64,000 nt of DNA from Agelaius tricolor (lineage: Eukaryota; Chordata; Aves; Passeriformes; Icteridae): assembly GCA_023055355.1 (NCBI GenBank), contig JALJCS010000016.1, positions 310,001 to 374,000 of the forward strand, written 5' to 3'. Below are positions 48,279-60,517 of this stretch, one piece after another. Each line of letters opens with the position of its first letter. Within the stretch, counting starts at the first letter, position 1. Both the position numbers and the translations under genes were made by a program. A model generated the notes under the pieces. The model was given only the letters and a program-made list of their open reading frames with translations, was not told the DNA's origin and did not search any database.

Positions 48279-51200
48279 ATGGAGGAGCCGGTGAGCGGAG
48301 CCGGGCGGGACCCGGCCGGGGGTCACTGTCCCGGGGGGTCCCTGTCCCGGGGGTCTCTGTCCTGCGGATCCCTGTCCTGGGGGTCCCCTGTCCCGGGCAT
48401 CTCTGGATCCCTGTCCCGGGGGTCCCTGTCCCGGGGGTCCCTGTCCCGGGGGTCCCTGTCTCGGGGGTCCCTGGATACCTGTCGCGGGGGGGTCACTGTC
48501 ACGGGGGTCCCTGGATCCCTGTCCCGGGGGTCCCTGGATCCCTCTCCCGGGAGTCCCTGTCCCGGGGGTCCCTGGATCCCTGTCCCGGGGTCCCTGTCCC
48601 GGAGATCCCTGGATCCCTCTCCCGGGGGTTCCTGGATCCCTGTCCCGGGGCTCCCTGTCCCGGGGCTCCCTGCTCCGGGGGTCCCTGTCCTGGGTCCATG
48701 CGGGGCCCAGGGCTGTGTCCCAAGCCGGTGCCCCTCGGCAGGTGACGGCGGAGCAGCTTCGGGCGCGGGGTAACGCGCTGTTCCAGGCGGGGGATCACGC
48801 AGCCGCCCTCGCTGCCTACACGGAGGCTCTGAGCCTGAGCGAGGCCCCGTCGGAGCGCGCCGTGCTGCACCGCAACCGGGCCGCGTGCTACCTGAAGCTG
48901 GTGAGTGCTGGGCGGGTGCGTCCCTGCGGCCTGCTCGAACCTGCCCGGCTGGCTGGGGCTGTTCCCAAGCAGTCACAGTCTCTCTGATCTCTGGCAGGGA
49001 ATCTTTGTCTGGGGCAGGGGGTGGACACGAGGAACTTTAGGGGCTTGAGTAGACCAGAAGTGCCTGAAAAGCACTGGAGGCCATAGGGCTCCCTGGACAC
49101 CCTCTGAGGGTTGTATTCTGGGAAAGACAGGGTGTCCCACTGTGCTGGCTCACTGTCTCCAGTGATGCTGTTCCTATCCTGTCCCCAGTCCCCAAAGTTA
49201 GAGGTGTAGGCTGCGTGGGGCTTGTGCCAGCAGCGCTCAGGCATTTTTCATTCCTGTCTCTGCACAGGAGGATTACACCAAGGCAGAGGCTGATGCCACC
49301 AAAGGTACAGTCGGTGGGGCTGGGGAGCAGCCTGTGAGCCGCCCGTGGGGCGGTGGGCAGGCGGTGGGCCCGGTGAGTGACCGCTGTGCGCAGCCATTGC
49401 CGTGGACGGGCGGGACGTGAAGGCGCTGTTCCGCCGCAGCCAGGCGCTGCAGCAGCTGGGCCGCATGGACCAGGCCGTCAGCGACCTGCAGCGCTGCCTC
49501 AGCCTGGAGCCCCGCAACAAGGCCTTCCAGGAGGCCCTGCGTGCCCTGGGCAGCAGCATGCATGAGAAGGTCAGCACTGGGGCACTGGGGGCTGCCAGCC
49601 CGCTGGGGGTGTGCCTGGTGGGAGAAGGCAGGGAGGACTGAGCCGCTCTTTCTGCTCTGTTGCAGATGAAGGCCCTGTCCTGCACGGACTCAAAAGTAGA
49701 GCAGATGTTCCAGATCTTGCTGGATCTCGAAGAAAAGGATGCGGACAAGAAGCAGAAAGTCTGAGCTCAGGGAGCGGGGCGTGGTGCTGTGGCTGGGAGG
49801 AGGGGAGGGGAGGATTGTTGCTCCTGGCCAGCGGTGGCTGAGTGGTGCTGCCTGGGCAGGCTGGGCTTGCTGCCCACAGAATGCTCCCCAAGACAGGGGC
49901 GGAGGGTGGGTGCCTGCAGCTGCTAGCAGTTCCTTGTGCAGTGTGCTACTGTGACCCAGACTGAACTCTCCTTCCCCAGGCTGCACAGAACCTGATCGTG
50001 CTGGCACGAGAAGAGGCTGGAGCAGAGAAGATCTTCCAGAGTGACGGTGTGCGGCTGCTGATGCAGCTGCTGGACACGGCCAAGGCTGACCTGATGCTGG
50101 CAGCCCTGCGCACGCTGGTGGGGCTGTGCTCCGGCCACCGCTCTCGTGTAGGTGCCACCACGTCCCAGGGCTGGGCCCAGGGGAAAGCTGTGCTGGGGAG
50201 GCTGCAGAGGGTCACACAGGGGAGCTCCAAGCTGTTACCTGCCAGGCCTGAACCTGTGAGAGGAAACCATCCTGATAAGGGGCTGGGGAGCGGCAAGGCT
50301 TCCCCAAGGGCTCCAGAGGACAGGTGTGCTTGTACCTGCAGACCACGGCCATCCTGGCGGAACTGGGGGCTCCCCGTCTTGCGGCGGTGCTGGGTGTGGA
50401 GCACGAGCAGGTGTCCCTGGCTGCCTGTAACCTGCTGCACGTGATGTTTGACTCCCTGAAGGAGGGGCTGCAGAAAGACTTCCGTGGGAAGGAGGATGCA
50501 GTGGTGCTGGGTGAGTGTGGGCTGCCCCGGCTGGCTCTTGTATGGGGAGAGCCCCAGGTAGGTGCAAGAGATGCCGTGGGGCTATTTGCTGCTGCCCTGT
50601 CACTACTCCCTGCAGCAAATCCAGGCTCTGATCCAGGGTTAACAGGAGGCAGAAGCCTGGTCATGGCAGCATCTCTGCCAACTGTACCATGGTAGGTGTG
50701 AGGCCATGCCCAGGGTGCTGACTGCTGGGCACTGTGTTTTTTGAAAGATTCCTCCAAGGACCTGAAATTGCTGATCAAGCACCTCCTGGAGCTGCTAGTG
50801 CTGGAAGGGGCCTCAGCACATGGCCGTGACAATGCCCTCAACCTGCTCATCAAGGTGGTGCCCAGGAAGTCACCAAAGGAGACCAACAACAGCCTGAGCC
50901 TCTGGGTGATTGATCAGGGTTAGTGGAATGGCTAGCAGTGTCCTGCTGGGGCATCGTGCTCCTCTGCCCCCAGTCTGCACATGCCTCTGTACCCCTCACT
51001 GGGCTGTCTGACCTTTTCCAGGCCTGAAGAAAATCCTGGAGGTGGGCAGCACAGTGTGCGGCAGCTCGGGCAGCCTGCCCGTGACAGAGAACAGCCGGAT
51101 GAGCACCTCTGTTCTGCTGAGCAAACTGTATGAGGACCTGAAGTGTGATGCCGAGAGGGAAAACTTCCACCGTCTGTGTGAGGACTATGTGAGGTGAGCC

Positions 51201-54200
51201 AGGGTGTCCCAGGAGTGACGGGGCTTTTGTCACCTGCAGCCTGGCAGCACCTGTCACCCTCAGTGCTAAAGCTGACTGGGCACCTGCTGTGGGGGAGTTT
51301 CAGCAGGTGGGGCAGGGAGAAGCAGGTGGATCATGCTGACCCTTTCTGGTGGTCTTTCCCTGAAGGAGCTGGTTCGAGGGGCACGAGCTGCCGGGAAAGC
51401 TGCGGGCCATTCAGACAGTGTCGTGCCTGCTGCAGGGTCCCTCAGATGCAGGGAACAGGGTGCTGGAGCTGGAGGGCATCATGGACAGCGTGCTGTCCCT
51501 CTGCGCCTCTGTCTGCGAGGCACACCAGCTGGTGGCCGTGGAGGCGCTGATCCACGCGGCCGACAAGGCCAAGCGCGCCTCCTTCATCACGGCCAACGGC
51601 GTCAACCTGCTCAAGGAGATCTACAAGCACAGCGAGAGGGACAGCATCCGCATCCGTGCCCTTGTGGTGAGCACTCTGGCACAGGGTGTGACATTGCCCT
51701 GGGTGGGCTGTGGCTGTGGGACTGCTCGTGGTGAGCAGCTGGCACAGGGTGTGACATTGCCCTGGGTGGGCTGTGGGTGCGCGACTGCCAGTCACAGCGC
51801 TGCTCCCCGCTGCTGTGGTCCAGGACTCACATCAGGTTGCCTACATCCATTCCTGCTCCCACACTCTGTTCCAGGGGCTCTGCAAGCTGGGATCTGCCGG
51901 AGGGACGGACTTCAGCATGAAGCAGTTTGCTGAGGGATCCACCATGAAGCTGGCCAAGCAGTGCCGCAAGTGAGCGGGGCTGGGTGTGGGAGGTGGGCAA
52001 GGCGCCCCCCAGCTGGGCTCCCTGCAGCTGGGCTGTGCACAGCCCCACAGCCAGGCTCAGGGAGCACTCTCCAGGTGGCTCTGCAACGAGGCCATCGATG
52101 CGGGCACGCGGCGCTGGGCTGTGGAGGGCCTGGCCTACCTCACCTTCGATGCAGATGTCAAGGAGGAGTTTGTGGAGGACAAGGCAGCAATGCAGGCCAT
52201 GTTCCAGCTGGCCAAGGTGCATACCAAGAGCTGTGGGATGGGCACCCTGGCACCAGGGAAATGTGCTGGAGCAGGTGTGGGGCTCATGCTCGGGGGGGGT
52301 TGTGTGGGAGAAGCTGGGTGGCTCCAGTCCTGGCTGCTCCTCCCTGCTGTGAGTGTGACAGGTGCCCACTGTCGCCACAGTCAGAGGACAGGAGTGTGCT
52401 CTATGCTGTTGCCTCCACGCTGGTGAACTGTACCAACAGCTATGACCACGAGGAGCCGGACCCGCAGATGCTGGAGCTGGCCAAGTATGCCAAGCAGCAC
52501 ATCCCGGAGCAGCACCCCAAGGTGAGCAGGGCACGGCTGTGCTTAGGAGGAGAGTGGGTGGTGGGACAGCCTGGGGTCCCAGTGTGGACACGGTGTCCTT
52601 GAGGCCCGCAGGGTGGGGTTGGGCACCTGCGCAGGTGCTGGTGCTCCTGAGCCCAGCGTGCCCTGCCTGTGGCACAGGACAAGCCCGAGTTTGTGAAGCG
52701 GCGCGTGCGGAAGCTGCTGACGGCCGGCGTGGTGTCGGCCCTGGCCTGCATGGTGAAGAGCGAGAACCCGGCGCTCACCAGCTCCTGCCGGGAGCTCATC
52801 TCCAGGTGGGACAGAGGGAGCTGGGTTCCCAGCCTGCCGGCATCCTGTTGGTGAACTTGTGTGCCTGTGCTGAAGGCCAGCTCCTGGACAGCAGGGAGGA
52901 TGTCCGGGAGTCTGGTGCAGCCTGGGCCCACTGTGACGATCCAAGTGCTGCAACTAGTCCCACTTGGTCCCTAGAGTGTTCCTGGCACTGGTGGAGGAGG
53001 CAGAAGACCGGGGTGGTGTGGTTGCTCAGGGAGGAGGCAAGGTGAGACCATGGACCCTGCTGTGCTGCCCTGCACTGTTCTGGGAGTGCTGGGGCTCTGT
53101 GGTTTAGCAGGGCTGCCCTGGCTTCTTGGCCATGAGGCTGGGGAAAGCTGTGGCTGCCCTGGTGCTGTGGCCTTGGCTGCAGGACAAGCTGCTGTTTCTG
53201 CCCTCAGGCTCTGATCCCACTGTCCCTGGAGGGCACTGAGGTGGGGCAGACCAAGGCAGCGCAGGCCCTAGCAAAGATAACCATCACGTCAAACCCGGAG
53301 ATGGCGTTCCCTGGGGAGCGGGTGAGTGCTGGGGCTGGGAGCTGCCAGGCAGGGGCTCAGCTGGGAGCAGCAGTGGGCATTGACTCAGTGCCATGTGTTC
53401 TGTCTCCCCAGATCTATGAGGTGGTGCGGCCCCTGGTCAGCCTCCTGCACCTGCAGCGCACGGGCCTGGAGAACTTTGAGGGGCTGATGGCCTTGACCAA
53501 CCTGGCTGGCATCAGCGAGAGGCTGCGGTAGGGATGGGGGAGAGGGCGGCTGGCTGTGCCCTCGGGCCTGGCGGGCTGCCCTGAGCAGGGAGCGCTCACT
53601 GCCCGCTTGCCTCCCAGGCAGAAGATCCTGAAAGAGCGGGCTGTGCCCATGATCGAGGGCTACATGTTTGAGGAGCACGAGCTGATCCGGCTAGCCGCAA
53701 CTGAGTGCATGTGCAACATGGCCATGAGCAAGGAGGTGAAGGCCGGGATGGGCTGGGGTCTGTGCTGGGCTGCTGGACCACCACACCCCCTGATCCCTGC
53801 TCTTTCCCCTGTGCAGGTGCAGGAGATGTTCCTGGCTGAGGGCAGCGACCGGCTGAAGCTGATGGTCCTGTACAGTGGGGAGGAGGATGAGAAGCTGCGG
53901 CGGGCAGCCTCGGGGACCCTGGCCATGCTGACTACCCTGCATCCCCCCATTTGCAAGCGGATTCCCCAGGTGGTGAGTGCACCCTAACACTGCACCCTGT
54001 GTCCCATATTCCCTCCCCACGGCGGCCTGGAGCTCTGGCCCCAGAAGACAGGGCAACCTGTTGTGACTTGGGCCCGACTCTGAGATGGGGCTGTAGGGGG
54101 GAGCTGGAACCCTTCTCTTGGGGTCTGTGATGATGTTGGCCCCACTCCCCTGCAGACGGTGCACTGGCTGGAGATCCTGCAGGCCCTGCTGCTGAGCCCC

Positions 54201-54416
54201 AGTGCGGAGCTGCAGCACCGTGGCGCCGTGGTGGTGATGAACATGATGGCAGCTGCTCGGGAGGTGGCCGAGCAGCTCATTGCCAGCGAGATGCTGGAGA
54301 TCCTCTCTGTGCTTGCCAAGGACAAGGACAAGCCGCGGGTGGCGCAGGCGGCCCAGGAGAGCCTGGCACACGCAGTGGCTTACGGGCTCATCAAGCCCAA
54401 CCCCGGCCTCGCCTGA
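48279..54416 (+). CDS. UNC45A: UNC45A, TPR/UCS myosin co-chaperone
   Basis: Twenty exons: 48279-48290, 48742-48900, 49268-49304, 49394-49569, 49666-49758, 49980-50147, 50342-50510, 50748-50918, 51022-51193, 51366-51666, 51875-51969, 52075-52216, 52381-52521, 52678-52805, 52975-53041, 53208-53321, 53412-53527, 53618-53735, 53817-53972 and 54156-54416. Product 931 residues (human 944). Exon 1 codes only MEEP, shorter than the human N terminus. Then come TPR repeats (about 5-120; [36 protein letters not shown]) that bind HSP90, a central armadillo-like region, and the UCS domain ([18 protein letters not shown] to [13 protein letters not shown] and ILQALLL) that folds myosin heads. It works in the cytosol in myosin folding, cytokinesis and cell motility. 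Two splice sites are weak: the exon 5 donor gtctga and the exon 8 acceptor gaaag. Intron 1 is a minisatellite. Confidence 0.95.
48310..48735. repeat. gtccctgtcccggggg minisatellite filling UNC45A intron 1
   Basis: Almost the whole first intron consists of 16-bp-class units (gtccctgtcccggggg) mixed with gtccctggatccctgtcccg variants. The units are also seen as ccctgtcctgggg near 48370. It makes open frames on both strands that are not genes. Confidence 0.9.
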
Positions 54417-54775
54417 GGCCCGTGGGTCCCGCACGCTGCACACGCTGCCCAGGCCGGTGCTCGCACGCTGTCCCAGGGCGGCCCTGGGCTCCGGCTGCAC
54501 GCGGAGCTGGCTCAGCACTGCCCGGGGCGGGGGCCACGCTGTCCCCGGCGGTGCCCCGGGGCGAGGGGGAGCACAGGGCTTGCCGCTGCCTTTGCCACCG
54601 TCTGCCTTAGCCGGGAGGGCTGACCCGGGGCGGGCCCGGCGCGGCGGAGCCAGGCCCACCCGGGAACACTAAAGCTTACTCTTGGACCACGGCCCGGCCT
54701 CCGTCCGTCTGTCCGTCTGTCCGCCCGCCCCTCGCCGTCACGTCCGGTCCCTCCTCTCCCGGTTCCGCCCCGGCC
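54417..54775. other. UNC45A-RCCD1 gap: UNC45A 3' UTR and RCCD1 promoter
   Basis: Only 359 bp separate the UNC45A stop from the RCCD1 start in the same orientation. No AATAAA is present; actaaag at 54668-54674 is the nearest variant. The right half is CpG-rich with a ccgtccgtctgtccgtctgt run (54700-54723) and leads straight into RCCD1. The UNC45A 3' UTR and the RCCD1 promoter must nearly abut. Confidence 0.6.
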
Positions 54776-57700
54776 ATGGCGGCGCCCGCCTGCCTGTGGC
54801 TCGTGTTCGGGTTCAGCCCCGAGGAGGCGGCCGGGGAGCCGGGCCCGGGCCCGGGCCCGTGGCGGCTGGAGGCGGGCCCCGAGGGCATCTCCCGCGTGTG
54901 GCCCGCCTGGAGCTACGTGGTCGTGGAGACCGGTGAGCGCCCCCGGCCCGCCCGGAGCCCCGGTCCCGTCCCTCCCGCGGGGCAGCGCGGCCCTTGGCCG
55001 GCCCGTGCCCGCTCCCCCTTGCCGCTCCCCGGGGTGGCGGGTCCCTTTCCCACCGTGCGCTGCCGCGCCGGTCGCCTCGGTTCGTCCTGTCCGCCCCGTC
55101 CCCTGACGCCGCTGCCCCCGGGGTGGGACCCCCCCCAGGACCCCCCCCAGCGCTCCCACCGCGCCCGTTCCCCCGGGATGCTCCCCGCCCGTCCCCCGGT
55201 GACGTTCCCGTCCCGTCCCCCCAGACCCCCGGGCTGTCCCCGTCCCGTCCCCCGGGCTGTGCCCAGGGCCGGTCGCTGAGATGCCGCCGCGGCAGGCGCG
55301 GGGCTGGAAGTGCGGAGCGCGGGGCTGCGGCGGCGGCTGCCGGGCTGGGCCGAGGCGCTGCCGTCCGAGACGCACCTGGTGCTGCGGGGCGCGGCGGCGG
55401 CCGGCGCCTGGCGGCGGGAGGCGGCGCTGGGGGCAGCGCTGCAGGGCGAGCCCGCCTGGAGCCGGCCGCTGCCCCCGGAGCCCCCCTGGAGCCGGCCGCT
55501 GCCGCTCCTGCCCGGCGGCTTCGCCACGCCGCGGCCGCCCTTCTTCACCGCGCTGCCGGCCGGCGTGCGGGCCCGGCGGCTGGTGCTGGGCACGGAGCAC
55601 GCCCTAGCGCTGGGCGCCGCCGGGGAGGTGTTCTCCTGGGGCGGCGGCAGGTGAGCGGGGCTATGCGGGCACAGGGGGCCGGAGAGGGACGGCGGCGGGT
55701 GGGCCTGCAGGGGCTCCGGGACAAGCACGGTGCTGGTGGGAGGCACAGAGAACGGTGATGGGGGATGCAGAAGGGATGTAGGGGATACGGGGGGAGTGCA
55801 GGTGAGAGGGTGTCAGAATGGGGGTCACCTCAGAGGCTGGGCACCCATTAGCCTGCACACACTGCCTGGGGCCAGCTTATGCCTCCTGACTTTCCTCTGG
55901 GGGTGGACTTGGGAATGTTACCTTACAGCTGAGAGAAGTATTGGGGTACAGCTGCAGGTGTCCAGTGCTCACCCACCTGCTGATGGGATCTGTCCCTCAC
56001 CACAGCCAGGTCCCCCGGCACAGGCATCCCAAATCATGGCTTCTCTTGGGGGGCGCTGGCCTCACCATGCCCCTGTTCCCCCCGAGTCCACCCTTGCTGG
56101 CCCCATGGGCAGCCCTGTCTCCTCTCTAAGCGCTGGGTCTCTGGCTACTGACTCTGGTCTCTGCTCTGAATTTTGGCTCCCTCAGGGCAGTCTCTGAGGA
56201 TGCTTGGGTCTCTGTATGACCATCAAGGTCCCTGCTCTGTCCCTGCTCCTCTTTAATTTGCCACACAACACCAGCTGGCAGCAAAGCTCTTGTGTTTCTG
56301 AACTGGAGATTGATTCCATCAGTCTGTGACAGCTCAGTGCCAGGTCCCTCTGGTACAGCCCGTGGAGGGGAGTGAAGCCCTTGGGAAAACCCTCCAGCCC
56401 CATGGCCCTCTGTCACCTGCCAGCAGCTGAACTCAGGTGCATTTAACACCTGGTGGCACTGCTAAGTTTATTCTCACAAAGGTGTTCTTGCATTTGTTTT
56501 GCTTTTGGGTAAATTTTGGGAGGAAATTTCTGAGTGGGGTTCTTTTAGAAAGTAAATTCAAGTGACCCCTCCCTTAAATTGGTTTGGGGAAAGATTTCTT
56601 TGGGGAAAAGTGGAAAAAACCTGTTTATTTAATAAGCAAAGAGTCTACAAGTATAAAAAAGAATAATATTAAACAAAAAAAAATTGCTGTTCTGAAGAGA
56701 TGGCAACTTTATAAAGTTTTTTTGTGAGGTGTAGATTGGCTTGCTTAGTCTTTTATTAGATTTTCTGGCTCTGGAATGCAGCATCCTAGGCTTTGGGGGG
56801 TTATAGGTGTGAGCTCTTGGTGTTCTTTTGGGTTTTCAGTTTAGGGTAGGTTTGAGCAGTTCTAAGAAAAAGAAAACTCATAGTCTAGGGAACTTCACTG
56901 CCTCAGCTAGCTAAAAAAAATAACTAAAAAGCAAAGGAGTGCTTTCTCCTTCTGTCTGTTTGTGCTGCAGACAACACAGTCTAGGAGAAGGATGTGGGGG
57001 AGTGAGTGCAGTTTTTGAAAACAAACTCTGTGTTTCTTTTTTCTCCCTTTTGCTCTCAGAACCAGTCTTAAAAGCGCAGAACTTAATATCCAGCATAAAG
57101 AGAACAGATGGCTGGGGGTAGAAGCATCATAAAGTCACTCTGGGACAGTTGTTCATTAGGGGGTTGTCTGTGTATTTGCTGCCCCAGTCAGGTGCTGGAG
57201 AGCCCAGCCACAGGTGCCCTGGATCCCTGAGTTCTGCTGGTGCCTGATGAGGCTTGGCCACAGGAGCTTCTTGTTCTCAGCTGTAGAGTGGAAGGGTTGC
57301 TCTGTTCCTCTTTGCTGCTTAAGGAAGACAAACGCAGCACTGCTCATCTGTCACAGAGCTGCGCGCCCTGGCCCAGTGCCCTCCCTGTTCTCATCGCTCA
57401 GGAGCGTTTCCCTCCCCAGTCCCTGCTCCTCGCTCTCTGGCTCTGGGCTAGCTGGTGGCAGACACAACACTCAGTTTACATCAGCAGTTCTTGCTTTGCC
57501 AGCACTGCATTATTTGGTCCTTCTTGCCTTCCCTTCAGAGGAAAGGTTTCTACATGTGGGGATGTGTACTTGAGGATTAACTTTTTTGTAGCTTGGTTAT
57601 TCAGCACATCTGAGAATCCTCTCACGCCTGCTGGTGCCAGTGTGTCCTGCAGTGTGACAGCTGTGCTGTGTGATAGCTCACCCCTTTGTAGCTCCTCTCC

Positions 57701-59527
57701 TACTGCTGGCTGTGGTCACCATTACCCTCTCGTGAGGGAGTGCCCAGAGCCACTTTCCTGCTGCAGCAGGCCCTTCCCTGCCCCTCAGCTCTCAGCGTCT
57801 CTCTCTCAGTCCTCTGCAGATTCCATATGGAATGTGAACAGACTTTCCAGTGCTGTGCATCAGCACAGCTGTTGGCATCCTGAGCTGTCACACTGAAGCT
57901 CCCCAGACCAAACAGGCACCACTCTGCAGCTGAGCTGCTCGTCTCACCCCTACAACTCCTGCCAGCCCCTCCTGTTTCTGCCCCATCTCTGTCAACTGAA
58001 GCAATTAAAGCCCCTGGTGCTGTGTCCCACTGCTGCCCACCCACCCCTGGCAGTAGCTGGTGTTCTGGTGCTGGGCATCACTCTCCCCCTGGCGCTTGGC
58101 CTTTCCTGGGGTTAATTCTGCGCAGCTGTGGCTGTTCCCTCAGCTGCCTGGGCTCCACCAGCCTGGAGCTGGGTTGGTGGCAGCAGGAAGGGCTTGGTGG
58201 GGTCTGTGGGCAGGAGGCAGGAGCTGTAGGCGGTGGGCTGTGTGCGTGTCTGTCTGTCTGTCTGTCTGTCTGTGTCCCTGCAGGCACGGGCAGCTGGGCC
58301 ACGGGCAGCTGGAGGCGGAGCTGCAGCCGCGGCTGGTGGAGGCGCTGGCTGGGGTGCCCATGCGGGTGGTGGCGGCCGGCGGGTGGCATTCAGCCAGCGT
58401 CAGCGGTGAGCGCTGGGCTGGGCTGGGCTGGGCTGGGCGGGACAGCTGGGCACGCTGCTGCTGGCACATGGCCTGGGGGGACCTGCCTGGGGAATGTGGG
58501 CTCTTGGTGTCCCCGGAGCACCCAGTGCTGCCAGCGGGTGCGGCCCAGGCTAAGCTCTGCCTGATGCCTTTTTCCCCCACCACAGAGGCAGGAGACCTGT
58601 ATATGTGGGGCTGGAATGAGTCGGGGCAGCTGGCCCTGCCCTCCAAAGGGCTGGCAGAGGAGCGAGTGCGGGATGAGGACAAAAGCGCAGGTGGGTGTGG
58701 GGGCATTGATTCAGTGCCCTGTGCCATGTGGCCAGGCTGAGGGCAGGACCAGGTTCCTGCACAGCCCTTGCAGCTTGGTGCAGGGCCAGTGTGCTTCAGC
58801 CTGTGAGCAATGCTGCTGTCACCTCTTGTGCAGGGAGCACCAAGCTGATGCCCTGCCAGGAGCAGCTGGCTGCCCAGGATGCTGCATTCATCTCCATCCA
58901 GGCGTTCCCAGCACTGCTGGATCTGCCACAGGACCTGGAGGTCAGCACGGTCAGCTGTGGCTCCCGACACACAGCTGTGGTCACACGTGAGTGTCCAGCA
59001 GGGCAGGGGGCAGTGCCTCTGGGGGCAGGGGCTGTGAGGGGTGCGGGGCTCACTGGGACCCTCGGGGCAGTGCCTCTGGGGGCAGGGGAGCACTGTGGGG
59101 GACAGAGCTCACTGGGTGCTGCCTGATGGTGCTGTCCCTGTTGCAGGAGGTGGGGAGCTCTACACCTGGGGCTGGGGTAAGTGGCACCTCTGCTTTGGGA
59201 GTGTACAGCCTCCCCAGGAGCAGCTTCTGGTTCCTGTTCTCTCGCCCTTGGCTCTTCTGTCGCTCTACGAGTTCTGTCTACACTGTGTTGCGTTCCCTCC
59301 CTCCCCCCCTCCCTCCCCACACACACCAGGAGCAATTGCCCTGTGAGGCCCCAGGGCCACGTTGTGTCATGACTGTTTCTGCAGGTAAATACGGGCAGCT
59401 GGGACACGGGAACAACATCAGCTCTGACCAGGCACGCCGCGTGGAGCACCTGGTGGCCGAGGGGCTGCGGGTGGAGGAGGTGGTGTGTGGGCCCTGGACC
59501 ACCTATGTGCGTGTGCGGGAGCATTGA
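54776..59527 (+). CDS. RCCD1: RCCD1, RCC1-domain protein
   Basis: Seven exons: 54776-54932, 55296-55650, 58284-58405, 58586-58690, 58834-58986, 59147-59176 and 59385-59527, giving 354 residues (human 376). The N-terminal half is fast-evolving and Ala/Gly/Pro rich, with a duplicated [15 protein letters not shown] stretch. The C-terminal half has RCC1 repeats: [63 protein letters not shown] and a terminal [14 protein letters not shown]1 partners the JmjC protein KDM8 and is linked to histone H3K36 methylation and to chromosome stability in mitosis; this is family knowledge. Exon 6 is a 30-bp microexon. Intron 2 (2.6 kb) is by far the longest and holds an A+T-rich block and a (TCTG)n tract at its 3' end. 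Confidence 0.95.
56450..57130. other. A+T-rich block in RCCD1 intron 2, possible transposon remnant
   Basis: This roughly 700-bp block is A+T rich, with several A and T runs (for example around 56590-56700 and 56910-56935), in sharp contrast with the G+C-rich surroundings. There is no exon chain. Composition and edges suggest an inserted element, perhaps a long-terminal-repeat or other retroelement remnant, but I cannot match a family and see no clear terminal repeats. Confidence 0.35.
58245..58274. repeat. (TCTG)n microsatellite next to RCCD1 exon 3 acceptor
   Basis: About seven tetranucleotide units run almost to the acceptor (tgtccctgcag, exon at 58284), so the repeat itself forms the polypyrimidine-like tract of the 3' splice site. 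A shorter (GGGCT)n run follows the exon at 58410-58440. Confidence 0.85.
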
Positions 59528-59745
59528 GGGCCCCAGGAGCTGTGGGTGCTGCAGATGGGGGTGAGGGCAGGCTCTGCTCTGCAGGACCAGCTCCAGGATG
59601 GCTCTGTGCTCAGGGCAGGGCAAGCAACCCTCCTGTGGCACAGGATGGGGCTGAGTTCAGGCCACAGTGACCTGATTGACATGCTGGGAGTGGGGCTGCA
59701 GCTGCATCAGCTCCAGGGACACCCTGGGGAGGCCTGGATGTGTTC

Positions 59746-59751
59746 ATTAAA
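59746..59751 (+). terminator. RCCD1 polyadenylation signal ATTAAA
   Basis: ATTAAA lies 219 bp after the RCCD1 stop, followed by a T-rich stretch (cacttttctgtaag). It is the best candidate for the RCCD1 3' end. Confidence 0.65.
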
Positions 59752-59769
59752 TTCACTTTTCTGTAAGGG

Positions 59770-60510
59770 CTGTAGTGTTGGTCTGTGTGAGACATGTTCC
59801 AGCATATCGGGCTCCAGTGAAGCTGTCCTGGGGCGGGGACTGCAGGGGGCTGTGCCTGGGTTTGTGTGAGCATGGTGCTCGTCCTGGGGTGTGGCAGAGA
59901 GAGCAGCGCTGGCACAGAGCTGAGGCCGATTCTGCTCTTCTGGGGGGTGCAGAGGAACTCATGGAAGGCTGGGACACACAGCTGGACCAGGGGACCCCCA
60001 GCTGACCCTGGGGGTGTCCCAGACCATGTGGCATCATGCCAGCGTGGAAAGGGGAGGAGAAGAAGGAATGGGGGGATGCTCAGAGCAGTAGTGGTTTTGT
60101 CCAAGTTACCATTACCGTGATGGGGCCCCACTGTCCTGGGGAGGCTGAACACCAATCGGAGGGAATGAATTGGCTTTGCTTTGTTCTGTGTGGCTTTTGC
60201 TTCCCTCACTGAACTGTTGTCTCATATCACAAGTTTTCCAGCTTTCATCCTGTGTTTGTCTCCACAGTCCCGGTGGGCAGTTCAGAGGGGCAGGTGGGGA
60301 GAGCAAGCAGCTGAGAAGGGCTGAGGGTGGTTTGGGGGAGCGGGACTGGAGCTTTTTGCTCAGCAAAAAAATTTCTTTTGGTTAGGGACTGAGCCTGAGG
60401 CTCTGACTCGGCACGGTCCGGACTGAGGCTGCGGCTCTGGCTCGGCAGGGCAGGCTCGGGTCCGAGGCTTCGCAGCCGCTCGCGGCGCGGAGCGAATCGG
60501 TGCTTCAGCC
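59770..60510. other. RCCD1-PRC1 intergenic sequence
   Basis: No exon chain was seen. From about 60380 the sequence becomes CpG-rich, with a repeated gaggctctgactcggcacgg / gaggctgcggctctggctcg pair, and leads into the CCAAT array. Confidence 0.5.
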
Positions 60511-60517
60511 TGTTCGG

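Noticed and set aside
48215..48976. Repeat proteins across UNC45A intron 1 on both strands
   Set aside because: Produced by the 16-bp-class minisatellite; UNC45A splicing removes this region.
54512..55600. 362-codon minus-strand open frame opposite RCCD1 exons 1-2
   Set aside because: Antisense shadow of a G+C-rich coding exon; no domain, and the plus-strand RCCD1 frame is conserved.
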